A stretch of 64,000 nt of DNA from Rugamonas brunnea (GCF_014042345.1 NZ_JACEZT010000019.1:36285-100284); one strand, 5' to 3'; counted from the stretch's first letter, positions 32,265-41,982 are shown. Notes: generated by a model not told the origin, from the letters alone. Made by a program: numbers and translations.

Positions 32265-34763
32265 TTACACGTCGATGTTGCCGGCTCGCAGCGCATTCGT
32301 CTCAATAAACGCCCGGCGTGGCTCCACATCATCGCCCATCAGCGTAGTGAAGATCTGATCGGCCGCGATGGCGTCCTCGATCTGCACCTTGAGCAAGCGG
32401 CGCACAGTCGGGTCCATGGTGGTTTCCCACAGCTGGTCCGGATTCATCTCGCCCAGACCCTTGTAGCGCTGCTTGGACACAACGCGTTCCGCCTCGTCGC
32501 GCAGCCACTGCATGGCGTGGTGGAAGTCCGTCACGGCCGATTCCTTGGTGCGCTCGCCTTCGCCGCGGCGCACCACGGCGCCTTCGCCGATCAGGCCGGA
32601 GAAGGTGGAGGCGGCGCTGGCCAGCACGGCGTAGTCGGCGCCCTGCACGAAGTCGGCGTCGATCGAGCTGACTTTCACGTTGCCGTGATGCATACGCTCG
32701 ATCCACAACATGTGCTTCTCCGACAGCTCGTCCGAACGCACCGTGACCTTCACGCCCAGGTCGCCGATGCTGTTGGTCAGCGCGCGGGCCGAGGCTTCGG
32801 CCGATGCCAGCGACGTCAGGTCCAGCGTCACGCCGGTCATGATGGCGCCCAGCGCGGAACGGTCGATCACGCGCGCCAGGCGCGTCATGATGGCGTTGGC
32901 CAGGTTGAACTTGCGCACCAGCTCGGCCAGCGGTTCGCCCGTGATCGGGTCGGCGCCTTCGCGCGGGGTCAGCGCGGCCGTGTTCAGCGCCACGTTCATC
33001 ATGTAGCCAGCTTCCTCCAGGTCGTCCTTCAGGTAGCGCTCGTCGCGGCCGGCCTTGACCTTGTACAGCGGTGGCTGGGCGATGTAGACGTGGCCCCGTT
33101 CCACCAGCTCCGGCATCTGGCGGTAGAACAGCGTCAGCAGCAGGGTGCGGATGTGGGCGCCGTCGACGTCCGCGTCGGTCATGATGATGATGCGGTGGTA
33201 GCGCAGTTTTTCGACGTTGAATTCGTCCGGTCCGATCGAGGTGCCCAGCGTGGCGATCAGCGTGGTGATCTGCTCGGACGACAGCATCTTCTCGAAGCGT
33301 GCCTTTTCCACGTTCAGCACCTTACCGCGCAGCGGCAGGATGGCCTGGAACTTGCGGTCGCGGCCTTGCTTGGCCGAGCCGCCTGCGGAGTCACCCTCGA
33401 CGATGTACAGTTCGCACAGGGCCGGGTCTTTTTCCTGGCAGTCAGCCAGCTTGGCCGACAGGCCCAGACCGTCCATCACGCCCTTGCGGCGGGTCAGGTC
33501 GCGCGCCTTGCGGGCCGCTTCGCGCGCGCGCGCCGCTTCCACGATCTTGCCGCAGATGATCTTGGCGTCGTTCGGCTTTTCCATCAGGTAGTCGGCCAGC
33601 GTCTTGGCCACGATCTCTTCGACCGGGCCGCGCACTTCGGACGACACCAGCTTGTCCTTGGTCTGCGACGAGAACTTCGGCTCCGGCACTTTCACCGACA
33701 GCACGCAGGTCAGGCCTTCGCGCATGTCGTCGCCCGATACTTCGACCTTGGCCTTCTTGGCCAGTTCGTTCTCTTCGATGTACTTGTTGATCACGCGCGT
33801 CATGGCGGCGCGCAGACCGGTCAGGTGGGTGCCGCCGTCGCGCTGCGGGATGTTGTTGGTGAAGCACAGCACCTGTTCGTTGTAGGCGTCGTTCCACTGC
33901 ATGGACACGTCCACGCTGATGTTGGTGCCCTGGTCGGACTGGCGCTCGCCCGTGGCCTGGAACACGGTCGGGTGCAGCACGGTCTTGGCCTTGTTGATGT
34001 ATTCGACGAAGCCGCGGGTGCCGCCTTCGAACGCGAAGATTTCTTCCTTGCCGGTGCGCTGGTCGGTCAGCTTGATGTTCACGCCGTTATTGAGGAACGA
34101 CAGTTCGCGGATGCGCTTGGCCAGGATCTCGTAGTGGAATTCCACGTGGGTGAAGATTTCCTCGTCGGCCCAGAAGTGCACGTCGGTGCCGCGCTTGTCT
34201 GTCTCGCCGATCACCTTGATGGGCGACACGGCCACGCCGTCGCGCATTTCGATTTCACGGTTCTGCGCCACGCCGCGCGCGAACTCCATCTGGTGCACCT
34301 TGCCGTCGCGGCGGATGGTCACGCGCAGCAGTTTGGACAGCGCGTTCACGCACGACACACCCACGCCGTGCAGACCGCCCGACACCTTGTAGGAGTTCTG
34401 GTCGAACTTGCCGCCGGCGTGCAGCTCGGTCAGCACGATCTCGGCGGCCGAGCGCTTCGGTTCGTGCTTGTCGTCCATCTTCAGGCCGACCGGGATGCCG
34501 CGGCCGTTGTCGGTGATGGAGATCGAGTTGTCCGAGTGGATGGTGACGTGGATTTCCGAGCAGTAGCCAGCCAGCGCTTCGTCGATCGAGTTGTCCAGCA
34601 CTTCGAACACCAGGTGGTGCAGGCCGGTGCCGTCCGAGGTGTCGCCGATGTACATGCCGGGACGTTTGCGCACCGCTTCCAGGCCTTCCAGGATCTGGAT
34701 GGAGGCGGCGCCGTATTCTTCGGTCTTGACCGGAACTGGGTTCTCTTGTGGGCTAGCGGACAT
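32265..34763 (-). CDS. gyrB: DNA gyrase subunit B
   Basis: The 832-aa protein is full-length GyrB. The GHKL ATPase domain has VLDNSIDEALAG, DNGRGIPV and GGLHGVGVSCVNALS. The transducer domain follows, then the TOPRIM region with EGDSAGGSAKQGRD, LPLRGKVLNVEKA and the DADVDGAHIRTLLLT metal site, and the C-terminal FIETNALRAGNIDV. It binds ATP and, with GyrA, introduces negative supercoils. A roughly 165-residue insert between the TOPRIM halves is normal for Gram-negative GyrB. The ATG at 34763 (MSASPQENP) is preferred over a TTG five codons upstream. It follows dnaN on the same strand. Confidence 0.98.
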   Translation of the reverse strand: MSASPQENPVPVKTEEYGAASIQILEGLEAVRKRPGMYIGDTSDGTGLHHLVFEVLDNSIDEALAGYCSEIHVTIHSDNSISITDNGRGIPVGLKMDDKHEPKRSAAEIVLTELHAGGKFDQNSYKVSGGLHGVGVSCVNALSKLLRVTIRRDGKVHQMEFARGVAQNREIEMRDGVAVSPIKVIGETDKRGTDVHFWADEEIFTHVEFHYEILAKRIRELSFLNNGVNIKLTDQRTGKEEIFAFEGGTRGFVEYINKAKTVLHPTVFQATGERQSDQGTNISVDVSMQWNDAYNEQVLCFTNNIPQRDGGTHLTGLRAAMTRVINKYIEENELAKKAKVEVSGDDMREGLTCVLSVKVPEPKFSSQTKDKLVSSEVRGPVEEIVAKTLADYLMEKPNDAKIICGKIVEAARAREAARKARDLTRRKGVMDGLGLSAKLADCQEKDPALCELYIVEGDSAGGSAKQGRDRKFQAILPLRGKVLNVEKARFEKMLSSEQITTLIATLGTSIGPDEFNVEKLRYHRIIIMTDADVDGAHIRTLLLTLFYRQMPELVERGHVYIAQPPLYKVKAGRDERYLKDDLEEAGYMMNVALNTAALTPREGADPITGEPLAELVRKFNLANAIMTRLARVIDRSALGAIMTGVTLDLTSLASAEASARALTNSIGDLGVKVTVRSDELSEKHMLWIERMHHGNVKVSSIDADFVQGADYAVLASAASTFSGLIGEGAVVRRGEGERTKESAVTDFHHAMQWLRDEAERVVSKQRYKGLGEMNPDQLWETTMDPTVRRLLKVQIEDAIAADQIFTTLMGDDVEPRRAFIETNALRAGNIDV

Positions 34764-34820
34764 GGACTGCTTTCTCAAAAAACGAATTGCTGGAATGACT
34801 GGTTGGACTTAAGACGGCGC

Positions 34821-35927
34821 TTAAATCCGCATCGGCATGACGACGTACTTGAAGTCGGCGTTGTCCGGGATCGAGATCAGGGCCGACGAGTTGGAGTCGC
34901 CCAGCGCGATGTTGACGTAGTCGCACTTCAGGTTGTTGAGCACGTCGAGCAGGTAGGTGACGTTGAAGCCGATGTCCACGCTGTCGCCGCCGTAGTCGAT
35001 TTCCAGTTCTTCCACCGCCTCTTCCTGGTCGGCGTTGGTGGAGCTGATCTTCATGCTGCCCGGGGTGATGATGCAGCGCACGCCCTTGAACTTGTCGCTG
35101 GTCATGATGGCGGCGCGCTGCAGCGAGCGCAGCAGTTCATCGCGGCCGATCGTGAATTCGTTGTGATAGCCCTTGGGGATCACGCGCGTGTAGTCCGGGA
35201 ACTTGCCTTCCACCAGCTTGGAGATCAGCTCAATGTCGGCGAAGGTCAGCTTGACCTGGTTGGCTGCGATGTCGAGCTGCACCGTGTCGTCGTTCTCTTC
35301 GAGCAGACGCTGCAGTTCGATGATGGTCTTGCGCGGGATGATCACTTCCTGGCGCTCGAAGCGCTGTTCGGTTTCCACCTGGCAGAACGCCAGGCGGTGG
35401 CCGTCGGTGGCCACGGCGATCACGTTGTTGCCATCCAAAACCAGCAGCAGGCCGTTCAGGTAGTAGCGGATGTCCTGCTGGGCCATCGAGAAGTGCACCA
35501 TGTTGAACAGGTGCTTGAGCGTCTTCTGCGGCAGGGTGACGGTGGCGTTGTAGCTGTCGGCCTGCTGCACGGTGGGGAATTCCTCGGCGGCCAGGGTTTG
35601 CAGCGCGAAGCGCGATTTGCCCGTTTGTACCGTCAGGCGCTTGTTCACCAGCGTCATGGTCACGTCGCCCGATTCGGGCAGCGCGCGCAGGATGTCGAGC
35701 AGCTTGCGGGCGGCCACCGTGGTGCCCGTCACATCCGCGCCCGAGCCGATGTCGGCGTGGGTGGTGATCTGCACTTCCGTGTCGGTCGACAGGAACGACA
35801 CGCTTTCGCCTTCCTTGCGGATGAGGATATTGGCCAGAATCGGCATGGTGTGCCGACGCTCGACAATACCGCTCACGATCTGCAGTGGCCGGAGAAGCGT
35901 ATCTCGGGTGGTTTTGACCAATTGCAT
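34821..35927 (-). CDS. dnaN: DNA polymerase III beta sliding clamp
   Basis: The 368-aa protein has the normal length and the three repeated clamp domains. It begins MQLVKTTRDTLLRPLQIVSG and ends with the conserved YVVMPMRI, the region forming the partner-binding pocket. GAGG nine bases upstream supports the start. The clamp encircles DNA and tethers polymerase III. It lies between dnaA and gyrB in the classical order, 148 bases from dnaA. Confidence 0.98.
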   Translation of the reverse strand: MQLVKTTRDTLLRPLQIVSGIVERRHTMPILANILIRKEGESVSFLSTDTEVQITTHADIGSGADVTGTTVAARKLLDILRALPESGDVTMTLVNKRLTVQTGKSRFALQTLAAEEFPTVQQADSYNATVTLPQKTLKHLFNMVHFSMAQQDIRYYLNGLLLVLDGNNVIAVATDGHRLAFCQVETEQRFERQEVIIPRKTIIELQRLLEENDDTVQLDIAANQVKLTFADIELISKLVEGKFPDYTRVIPKGYHNEFTIGRDELLRSLQRAAIMTSDKFKGVRCIITPGSMKISSTNADQEEAVEELEIDYGGDSVDIGFNVTYLLDVLNNLKCDYVNIALGDSNSSALISIPDNADFKYVVMPMRI

Positions 35928-36075
35928 ATTTATCCTCGAAAGTAAAAATTAACGATACAACTTTAACAATTCCGCCGGTTGGGCGGTTTGCGGGTTTGCC
36001 AGAATCATAATGGCAAACCTTGCGGGCCGCCACTGCGCCGGCCCGCCTGGTGCTGGTCCTGCTTAACCTTGGAGT

Positions 36076-37473
36076 TTAACCTTTGAGTGTCTGCTCCAAG
36101 ACGTGCAGCTCGTGGTTGCATTCCGGGTTCTTGGTGCGGTCCAGCGCGATCTTGCGCACGGCGTGCAGCACCGTGGTGTGGTCGCGTCCGCCGAACAGCT
36201 CGCCGATCTCGGGCAGGCTCTTTTGCGTCAGTTCCTTGGCCAGGTACATGGCGATCTGGCGCGGCCGCGCGATGTTGGCCGGCCGGCGCTTGGAGTACAT
36301 GTCCGCTACCTTGATGTTGAAGAAGTCGGCCACCGTCTTCTGGATGTTCTCCACCGAAATCTGGCGGTTCTGCACCGACAGCAGATCCTTCAGCGCTTCC
36401 TTGACGATGTCGATCGTGATGTCTTTGCCGTGGAAGCGCGAGTACGCCAGGATCTTGCGCAGCGCGCCTTCCAGTTCGCGCACGTTCGAGCGCAGGTGCT
36501 TGGCCACGAAGAAGGCCACGTCGTCCGAGAACGTCACGCCTTCCTGCTTGGCCTTTTTGAGCAGAATCGCCACCCGCATCTCCAGCTCCGGCGGTTCGAT
36601 GGCCACCGTCAGGCCCGAATCGAAGCGCGAGATCAGGCGGTCGTCCATGCCCGTGATCTCTTTCGGATAGGTGTCGCTGGTGATGATGATCTGCTTTTTC
36701 GCCGCGATCAGCGCCTCGAACGCATAGAAGAATTCCTCCTGCGTGCGGCTCTTGCCGCCGAAGAACTGGATATCGTCGATCAGCAGCATGTCGAGCGAAT
36801 GGTAGTAATGCTTGAAGTCGTCGAAGCCCTTGCGCTGGTAGGCCGTCACCACGTCGCGCACGTACTGCTCGGCGTGGATGTAGCGGATCTTGGCGCCCGG
36901 CTGGTCGGCCATCACCTGGTTGCCGATCGCGTGGATCAAGTGGGTCTTACCGAGGCCCACGCCGCCGTAGAAGAACAGCGGGTTGTACGACACGCCCGGG
37001 TTGTTGGCCACCTGGATCGCGGCGGCGCGCGCCAGCTGGTTGGCCTTACCGGTCACGAAACTCTCGAAGGTCAGGTCGGTGTTGATGCGGCTTTGTTCGC
37101 GGCGCGGCGCGGCGCTGGCCGGCAGCTCGGGCACGCTGGGCACCGGGTCGGCCATGCGCGCATTGTTGCCGGGGACGCCGCCATTGGCGTCGGGCACCGG
37201 CGCCACCGTGGCCGCCTTCTTGGGCGCGGACAGGCGCGGGTCCAGCACGAACTGCACTTCCGTCGGCGCTTCCCAGTACTGGCAGGCCAGCGCCGTGATG
37301 CGGCTGGCGAACTGGGTCTTGACCCAATCGAGCTTGAAACGATTGGGCGCGGCCACGCGCAGCTTGCCCGCCTCGTAATCGAGGGGGATAAGCGGTTTTA
37401 TCCACGCACTGAATTGTTGCGGCGTCAGCTCCAGTTCCAACTGCGCGGAACAGGTCTGCCAGAAATTTTCCAT
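36076..37473 (-). CDS. dnaA: Chromosomal replication initiator DnaA
   Basis: This 465-aa protein has all four DnaA domains: domain I (MENFWQTCSAQLELELTPQQ), a Pro/Ala-rich domain II (about 90-135), the AAA+ domain III with Walker A GGVGLGKTHL and Walker B LLIDDIQFFGG, and domain IV with the helix-turn-helix signature GGRDHTTVLHAVRKI. It opens the origin and loads the helicase. It is divergent from rpmH, and the region between holds a DnaA box. Confidence 0.98.
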   Translation of the reverse strand: MENFWQTCSAQLELELTPQQFSAWIKPLIPLDYEAGKLRVAAPNRFKLDWVKTQFASRITALACQYWEAPTEVQFVLDPRLSAPKKAATVAPVPDANGGVPGNNARMADPVPSVPELPASAAPRREQSRINTDLTFESFVTGKANQLARAAAIQVANNPGVSYNPLFFYGGVGLGKTHLIHAIGNQVMADQPGAKIRYIHAEQYVRDVVTAYQRKGFDDFKHYYHSLDMLLIDDIQFFGGKSRTQEEFFYAFEALIAAKKQIIITSDTYPKEITGMDDRLISRFDSGLTVAIEPPELEMRVAILLKKAKQEGVTFSDDVAFFVAKHLRSNVRELEGALRKILAYSRFHGKDITIDIVKEALKDLLSVQNRQISVENIQKTVADFFNIKVADMYSKRRPANIARPRQIAMYLAKELTQKSLPEIGELFGGRDHTTVLHAVRKIALDRTKNPECNHELHVLEQTLKG

Positions 37474-37599
37474 GAATCGTCTACTGTGAAAAGGTGTGGG
37501 AGGGCGTCTCGAAACGGCCCCGGTGCCGCATCCGGACTCGGGCCGTTTACGCCAGGGCTCGCCACACGTAACGCGCTATTCTACTCTCGACCGCCCAAG

Positions 37600-37608
37600 T
37601 TATCCACA
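37600..37608 (+). promoter_or_regulatory. DnaA box TTATCCACA
   Basis: Exact match to the high-affinity R1-type DnaA box, 127 bases upstream of dnaA. Autoregulation of dnaA or origin function are both possible. Confidence 0.75.
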
Positions 37609-37682
37609 GGCGCGGCGCTTATTTTAACGATGCGTTCGTGTTGCGGTGCGGCGGATTGCATGCCGGGGCGGCGAGAGAAGTG

Positions 37683-37711
37683 TTGACATGCGGGATCGAA
37701 ATGCTGATAAT
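37683..37711 (+). promoter_or_regulatory. Sigma-70 promoter of the rpmH operon
   Basis: TTGACA (37683-37688), a 17-base spacer and GATAAT (37706-37711) give a near-consensus promoter. It lies about 195 bases upstream of rpmH and points rightward. Confidence 0.75.
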
Positions 37712-37907
37712 TCAGGGTTCCCCGCCCGTATTCCGTGTTTATTCACTTGAACGACAATATGGAGTAAGCGTGGATATCAGCGGGCGATGAGATGGACCCA
37801 GCTTGTGCCGTGGCAGTTGGCATAGGTGCGCGAAATGTCATTGGCACCAAAAACTGACGGGACGTCAGACCCGATTTTGCATTTTTTTGCTTTTTAGCGA
37901 GACCAAC

Positions 37908-38042
37908 ATGAAACGTACTTACCAACCTTCCGTCGTGCGCCGCAAGCGTACGCATGGCTTCCGCGCTCGTATGGCTACCCGTGGTGGCCGTGACGTGCTC
38001 AACGCACGCCGCGCAAAAGGCCGCAAGCGTCTGGCTGTATAA
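37908..38042 (+). CDS. rpmH: 50S ribosomal protein L34
   Basis: The 44-aa protein MKRTYQPSVVRRKRTHGFRA... is L34 at full usual length, very basic, ending GRKRLAV. The ATG at 37908 is the family start; an apparent upstream extension is not conserved. L34 sits in the large subunit near the exit region of the 23S rRNA. First gene of the rpmH-rnpA-yidD-yidC cluster. Confidence 0.98.
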   Translation: MKRTYQPSVVRRKRTHGFRARMATRGGRDVLNARRAKGRKRLAV

Positions 38043-38051
38043 GCCTGAAGC

Positions 38052-38540
38052 TTGTTAGCTGATCGCGTGGAAAGCTGTATTTCAAGCGGCTCGACAGGCG
38101 AAGGTTCACACGACTTCGCGCGCGTTCGGCGTATCGTTAAAACGGATGAATTTTCATCCGTTTTTCGTTTGCGCCCGGCGCAAAAGACGGCGCACTTCGT
38201 GCTGTACACCCGCCTGAACCAATTGCCGCATGCGCGGCTGGGCGTCGTGGTGGCCAAGCGATTTGCGCCGCGCGCCGTCACGCGCAACACGATCAAGCGC
38301 GTCACGCGCGAACTGTTCCGCGTGACCGGCCTGCCGGCCATCGACTGTGTCGTGCGCCTGGCCAAGCCGGTCAACAGCAAGGACGGTCCCGCCACCACTG
38401 CAAAGCTCAAAGCGGCCTTGCGGGTGGAATTGGCGCGTCTGTTCGCTTCGCAGGCCAAACAGGGCCAGGGCCGGGCAGCATCCACACCGGCGCCGGCGCC
38501 GGTGCCTGTGCCACCCAACGTGGAACCGGGTGCGCCATGA
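38052..38540 (+). CDS. rnpA: Ribonuclease P protein component
   Basis: The product has the RnpA core: RRIVKTDEFSSVFRLRPAQK, HARLGVVVAKRFAPRAVTRN and the basic motif RNTIKRVTRELFR, which binds the RNase P RNA and the 5' leader of pre-tRNA. The start is unclear: a TTG at 38052 gives 162 aa and a GTG five codons later is an alternative. The C-terminal ~30 residues are a Pro/Ala tail beyond the usual family end. It overlaps yidD by four bases (ATGA). Confidence 0.93.
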   Translation: MLADRVESCISSGSTGEGSHDFARVRRIVKTDEFSSVFRLRPAQKTAHFVLYTRLNQLPHARLGVVVAKRFAPRAVTRNTIKRVTRELFRVTGLPAIDCVVRLAKPVNSKDGPATTAKLKAALRVELARLFASQAKQGQGRAASTPAPAPVPVPPNVEPGAP

Positions 38541-38803
38541 GCACCTTGCTGCGCTGGCTGGTCCGGGCCTATCAGCTCACCATCAGTCCCATGCTGGGAC
38601 CGCGCTGCCGTTTTTACCCAAGCTGTTCGAACTACGCGCTGGAGGCACTGCAAGTGCATGGCGCCGCGCGCGGCAGCCTGCTTACCGTCAAGCGCCTGTG
38701 CCGCTGCCACCCGTGGCATGCGGGCGGCCCTGACCCGGTGCCGCCCAAGGGCGCCGCACCGGATGATTCTTCTACGACCGCTTGCGGTTGCAACCACTCC
38801 TGA
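38537..38803 (+). CDS. yidD: Membrane protein insertion efficiency factor YidD
   Basis: The 88-aa protein carries the YidD signature: LVRAYQLTISPMLGPRCRFYPSCSNYALEAL, then GSLLTVKRLCRCHPWHAGG and DPVP. It has an amphipathic N-terminal helix for membrane association and conserved Cys. It supports insertion of inner membrane proteins with YidC, whose gene follows 11 bases later. Start ATG is inside the rnpA stop. Confidence 0.96.
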   Translation: MSTLLRWLVRAYQLTISPMLGPRCRFYPSCSNYALEALQVHGAARGSLLTVKRLCRCHPWHAGGPDPVPPKGAAPDDSSTTACGCNHS

Positions 38804-38814
38804 CAAATACCGTA

Positions 38815-40512
38815 ATGGATATCAATAAACGTACCATCCTGTGGATCGTGTTTGCCGTGTCGCTGGTAGTTCTCTGGAACAACTGGATGGTCTCCAATGG
38901 CAAACCATCCATGTTCGCTCCGGCGCCAGCCCAGGTGGCCAAGGCCACGGACGCGAAGAAATCCGAACTGCCAGCCGTGGCCAGCGCCGCCGGATCGGCC
39001 GCCGCCGCCGTGACGCCGGGCGCACCCGGCGCCACCGGTGAAGCAGCGCCGTTCAAGAGCGAGCGCATCACCATCACCACCGACGTGATCCGCGCCGACA
39101 TCGACACCCTGGGCGGCACCATCAAGCGCCTGGAACTGCTGCAGTTCAAGGACGGCATCGACCCGACCAAGAACCAGGTGCTGTTCGACGCCGCCGCCAC
39201 CCACACCTATCTGGCCGAGACCGGCCTGATCGGCGCGGCCGGCCTGCCCAACCACACCACCGGCTTCACGGCCCGTCCCGGCGCGCGCATGCTGAACGAC
39301 GCCAACCAGGTGCAACTGGTGTTGGAAGCGGAGCAGGGCGGCGTCAAGCTGACCAAGACCTTCACCTTCAAGCGCGGCGACTACGTGATCGACGTGCGCC
39401 ACGACGTGACCAACACCGGCACCGCGCCTGTGAAACCAGAGCTGTACCTGCAGCTGGTCCACGACGGCAACAAGCCCGAGGGCGATTCCTACTTCAACAG
39501 CAGCTACACCGGCCCCACCCTGTACACGGACGCCGACAAGTACAAGAAGCTGAAATTCGAAACGCTGGAAAAGGAAGCCCAGGAAGCAGCCAAGACCGGC
39601 AAGCCCGTGGTGCAGGACCATCCGACCAAGGCTGACAATGGCTGGATCGCGATCTCGCAGCACTTCTTCGTCTCCGCCTTCGTCCCGCAGGACAAGCTGA
39701 CGCGCGACATCTTCACCAAGAAGATCGACACCAACCTGTACGCCATCGGCACCGTGCAGCCGCTGGGCACGCTGGCGCCCGGCGCCACCGTCTCGAACGA
39801 CGCCAAGCTGTATTCGGGTCCGCAGGAATCGAAGCTGCTCGACAAAGTGGCGCCCGGCCTGGAACTGGTCAAGGACTATGGCTGGCTGACCATCATCGCC
39901 AAGCCTATCTTCTGGGTCATGGAACAGCTGCACAAGGTGCTGGGCAACTGGGGCTGGACCATCATTGTCTTCACCATCCTGATCAAGCTGGCGTTCTTCC
40001 CGCTGTCGGCTGCCGGCTATCGCAGCATGGCCAAGGTCAAGCTGGTCACGCCGAAGATGCAAGCGATCCGCGAGCGCTACAAGGGCGACCCGGCCAAGAT
40101 GAACCAGGCCACCATGGAACTGTACAAGGCCGAGAAGATCAACCCGCTGGGCGGCTGCCTGCCTATCCTGGTGCAGATGCCGGTGTTTATCGCGCTGTAC
40201 TGGGTGCTGCAAGCGTCGGTGGAAATCCGCGGCGCGCCTTGGATCGGCTGGATCCACAACCTGGCCGCGCCGGACCCGTTCTACATCCTGCCGGTGCTGT
40301 ACGCGATCTCGATGTTCATCACCACCAAGCTTAATCCGCAGCCAGCGGATCCGATGCAGGCCAAGATGATGATGTTCATGCCGCTGGCATTCTCGGTCAT
40401 GTTCTTCTTCTTCCCATCCGGCCTGGTGCTGTACTGGGTGGTGAACAACGTGCTGTCGATCGGCCAGCAGTACGTGATCTCCAAGAAGTTCGCGCCCGCC
40501 GCCGCCAAGTAA
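38815..40512 (+). CDS. yidC: Membrane protein insertase YidC
   Basis: The 565-aa Gram-negative-type YidC has an N-terminal anchor helix (TILWIVFAVSLVVLWNNW) and an Ala/Pro linker. The large periplasmic P1 beta-sandwich domain spans about 75-340. The conserved C-terminal insertase helices begin at GWTIIVFTILIKLAFFPLSA, which contains the essential Arg in the SAAGYRSMAKVK continuation. The family motif GGCLPILVQMPVFIALYWVL is present. It inserts membrane proteins alone or with SecYEG. The ATG at 38815 fits the family start MDINKRTIL. A strong terminator follows. Confidence 0.98.
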   Translation: MDINKRTILWIVFAVSLVVLWNNWMVSNGKPSMFAPAPAQVAKATDAKKSELPAVASAAGSAAAAVTPGAPGATGEAAPFKSERITITTDVIRADIDTLGGTIKRLELLQFKDGIDPTKNQVLFDAAATHTYLAETGLIGAAGLPNHTTGFTARPGARMLNDANQVQLVLEAEQGGVKLTKTFTFKRGDYVIDVRHDVTNTGTAPVKPELYLQLVHDGNKPEGDSYFNSSYTGPTLYTDADKYKKLKFETLEKEAQEAAKTGKPVVQDHPTKADNGWIAISQHFFVSAFVPQDKLTRDIFTKKIDTNLYAIGTVQPLGTLAPGATVSNDAKLYSGPQESKLLDKVAPGLELVKDYGWLTIIAKPIFWVMEQLHKVLGNWGWTIIVFTILIKLAFFPLSAAGYRSMAKVKLVTPKMQAIRERYKGDPAKMNQATMELYKAEKINPLGGCLPILVQMPVFIALYWVLQASVEIRGAPWIGWIHNLAAPDPFYILPVLYAISMFITTKLNPQPADPMQAKMMMFMPLAFSVMFFFFPSGLVLYWVVNNVLSIGQQYVISKKFAPAAAK

Positions 40513-40530
40513 GCGGTAGTCGCAGCAAAG

Positions 40531-40556
40531 AGCCCGCGCCGAGCGCGGGCTTTTTT
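40531..40556 (+). terminator. Rho-independent terminator after yidC
   Basis: Perfect 9-bp stem AGCCCGCGC / GCGCGGGCT with loop CGA, followed by six T. It separates the rpmH-yidC cluster from mnmE. Confidence 0.92.
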
Positions 40557-40584
40557 CATTTTGAATAGACTAGAATCTCACCCC

Positions 40585-41964
40585 ATGAACCTCGACTCCT
40601 CCCCCATCGCCGCCATCGCCACCGCACCGGGCCGGGGCGGCATCGGCGTCGTGCGCGCCTCCGGCAAGCATCTGCAACCTCTGATCACCGCGCTGTTCGG
40701 CGCCACCAAACTGCAGCCGCGCCACGCCACCTACATCCCGTTCACGCAGGCCGACGGCGCCATCATCGACCAGGGCATCGCCATCTGGTTCAAGGGCCCG
40801 CACTCGTACACGGGCGAGGACGTGCTGGAACTGCAGGGCCACGGCGGCCCCATCGTCCTGCAACTGCTGCTGGCGCGCGTGCTGGAGGCAGGGGCGCAGA
40901 TGGGCTTGCGGCTGGCCGAACCCGGCGAATTCACGCGCCGCGCCTACCTCAACGACAAGCTGGATCTGGCCCAGGCCGAAGCCGTGGCCGACCTGATCGA
41001 CGCTTCCACCGAGGCCGCCGCCAAGTCGGCGTCGCAGTCGCTGTCGGGCGCGTTCTCGAAAACCGTGAACGCGCTGGTGGACCGGGTGACGGGGCTGCGC
41101 ATGCTGGTAGAGGCCACCCTCGATTTTCCCGAGGAGGAGATCGATTTCCTCGAAAAGTCCGATGCGCGCGGCCAGTTGGCCGGCATCGTCGAGGCGCTCG
41201 ACCAGGTATTCCGCCAGGCGGCGCAAGGCGCGCTGCTGCGCGAAGGGCTCAACGTGGTACTGGTGGGTCAGCCCAACGTGGGCAAGTCCTCGCTGCTGAA
41301 CGCGCTGGCCGGCTCGGACGTGGCCATCGTCACCCCGATCGCCGGCACCACGCGCGACAAGGTCAGCGAAACCATCCAGATCGAAGGCATCCCGCTCAAC
41401 ATCATCGACACGGCTGGCATCCGCAGCACGGAGGAGGCGGTGGACCTGGTGGAGCGCATCGGCATCGAGCGCACGTGGGCCGAAGTGGGCAAGGCCGATG
41501 TGATCCTGCACCTGCTGGACGCCGACCATGGCCCGTCGCGCGCTGATGAAGCCATCGTGGCCGCCTTCCCGTCCGGCGTGCCGGTGCTGCGGGTGTGGAA
41601 CAAGATCGACCTGTCCGGCCACAAGCCCGGCATCGACGCGCGCGACGACGCCACCCACGTTTATCTCTCTGCCCACGAGCACACGGGCATCGATCTGCTG
41701 CGGGCGGAACTGCTGCGCATCGCCGGCTGGCAGCAGACGGGCGAGTCGCTGTACCTGGCGCGAGAGCGGCATCTGATCGCATTGAAAAACGCCGGCACGC
41801 ACCTGGCCCGCGCCGGCGAGCACGCGGCGCAGGATGACCAGTCGCTGGACCTGTTCGCGGAAGAATTGCGGCTGGCGCAAGCGCAGCTGTCGAGCATCAC
41901 GGGCGCGTTCTCGTCGGATGATTTGCTGGGCGTGATCTTCAGCCGGTTCTGTATCGGCAAGTAG
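40585..41964 (+). CDS. mnmE: tRNA uridine-5-carboxymethylaminomethyl modification GTPase MnmE
   Basis: The 459-aa protein has the N-terminal formyl-THF-binding domain (PIAAIATAPGRGGIGVVR), a helical domain, and a GTPase domain with G1 GQPNVGKSSLL (about 226-236), G2/G3 GTTRD and DTAGI, and G4 NKID. It ends in the catalytic CIGK. With MnmG it modifies wobble uridines in tRNA. The ATG at 40585 (MNLDSSPIAA) is chosen over an upstream in-frame start that overlaps the terminator region. Confidence 0.98.
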   Translation: MNLDSSPIAAIATAPGRGGIGVVRASGKHLQPLITALFGATKLQPRHATYIPFTQADGAIIDQGIAIWFKGPHSYTGEDVLELQGHGGPIVLQLLLARVLEAGAQMGLRLAEPGEFTRRAYLNDKLDLAQAEAVADLIDASTEAAAKSASQSLSGAFSKTVNALVDRVTGLRMLVEATLDFPEEEIDFLEKSDARGQLAGIVEALDQVFRQAAQGALLREGLNVVLVGQPNVGKSSLLNALAGSDVAIVTPIAGTTRDKVSETIQIEGIPLNIIDTAGIRSTEEAVDLVERIGIERTWAEVGKADVILHLLDADHGPSRADEAIVAAFPSGVPVLRVWNKIDLSGHKPGIDARDDATHVYLSAHEHTGIDLLRAELLRIAGWQQTGESLYLARERHLIALKNAGTHLARAGEHAAQDDQSLDLFAEELRLAQAQLSSITGAFSSDDLLGVIFSRFCIGK

Positions 41965-41982
41965 CGAGGCGAACCGATTATT

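Larger units (their letters stand above)
37474..37907. other. dnaA-rpmH intergenic region, candidate oriC side region
   Basis: A 434-base gene-free stretch between divergent dnaA and rpmH contains one perfect DnaA box (37600-37608), T-rich patches near 37610-37620, and the strong rpmH promoter. Only one consensus box was found, so this may be only part of the origin or just the dnaA control region. Confidence 0.5.

Noticed and set aside
32193..35945. A 1250-codon rightward frame across gyrB and dnaN
   Set aside because: It is the antisense of two certain genes and His/Val/Gln-rich, as high-GC shadow frames are.
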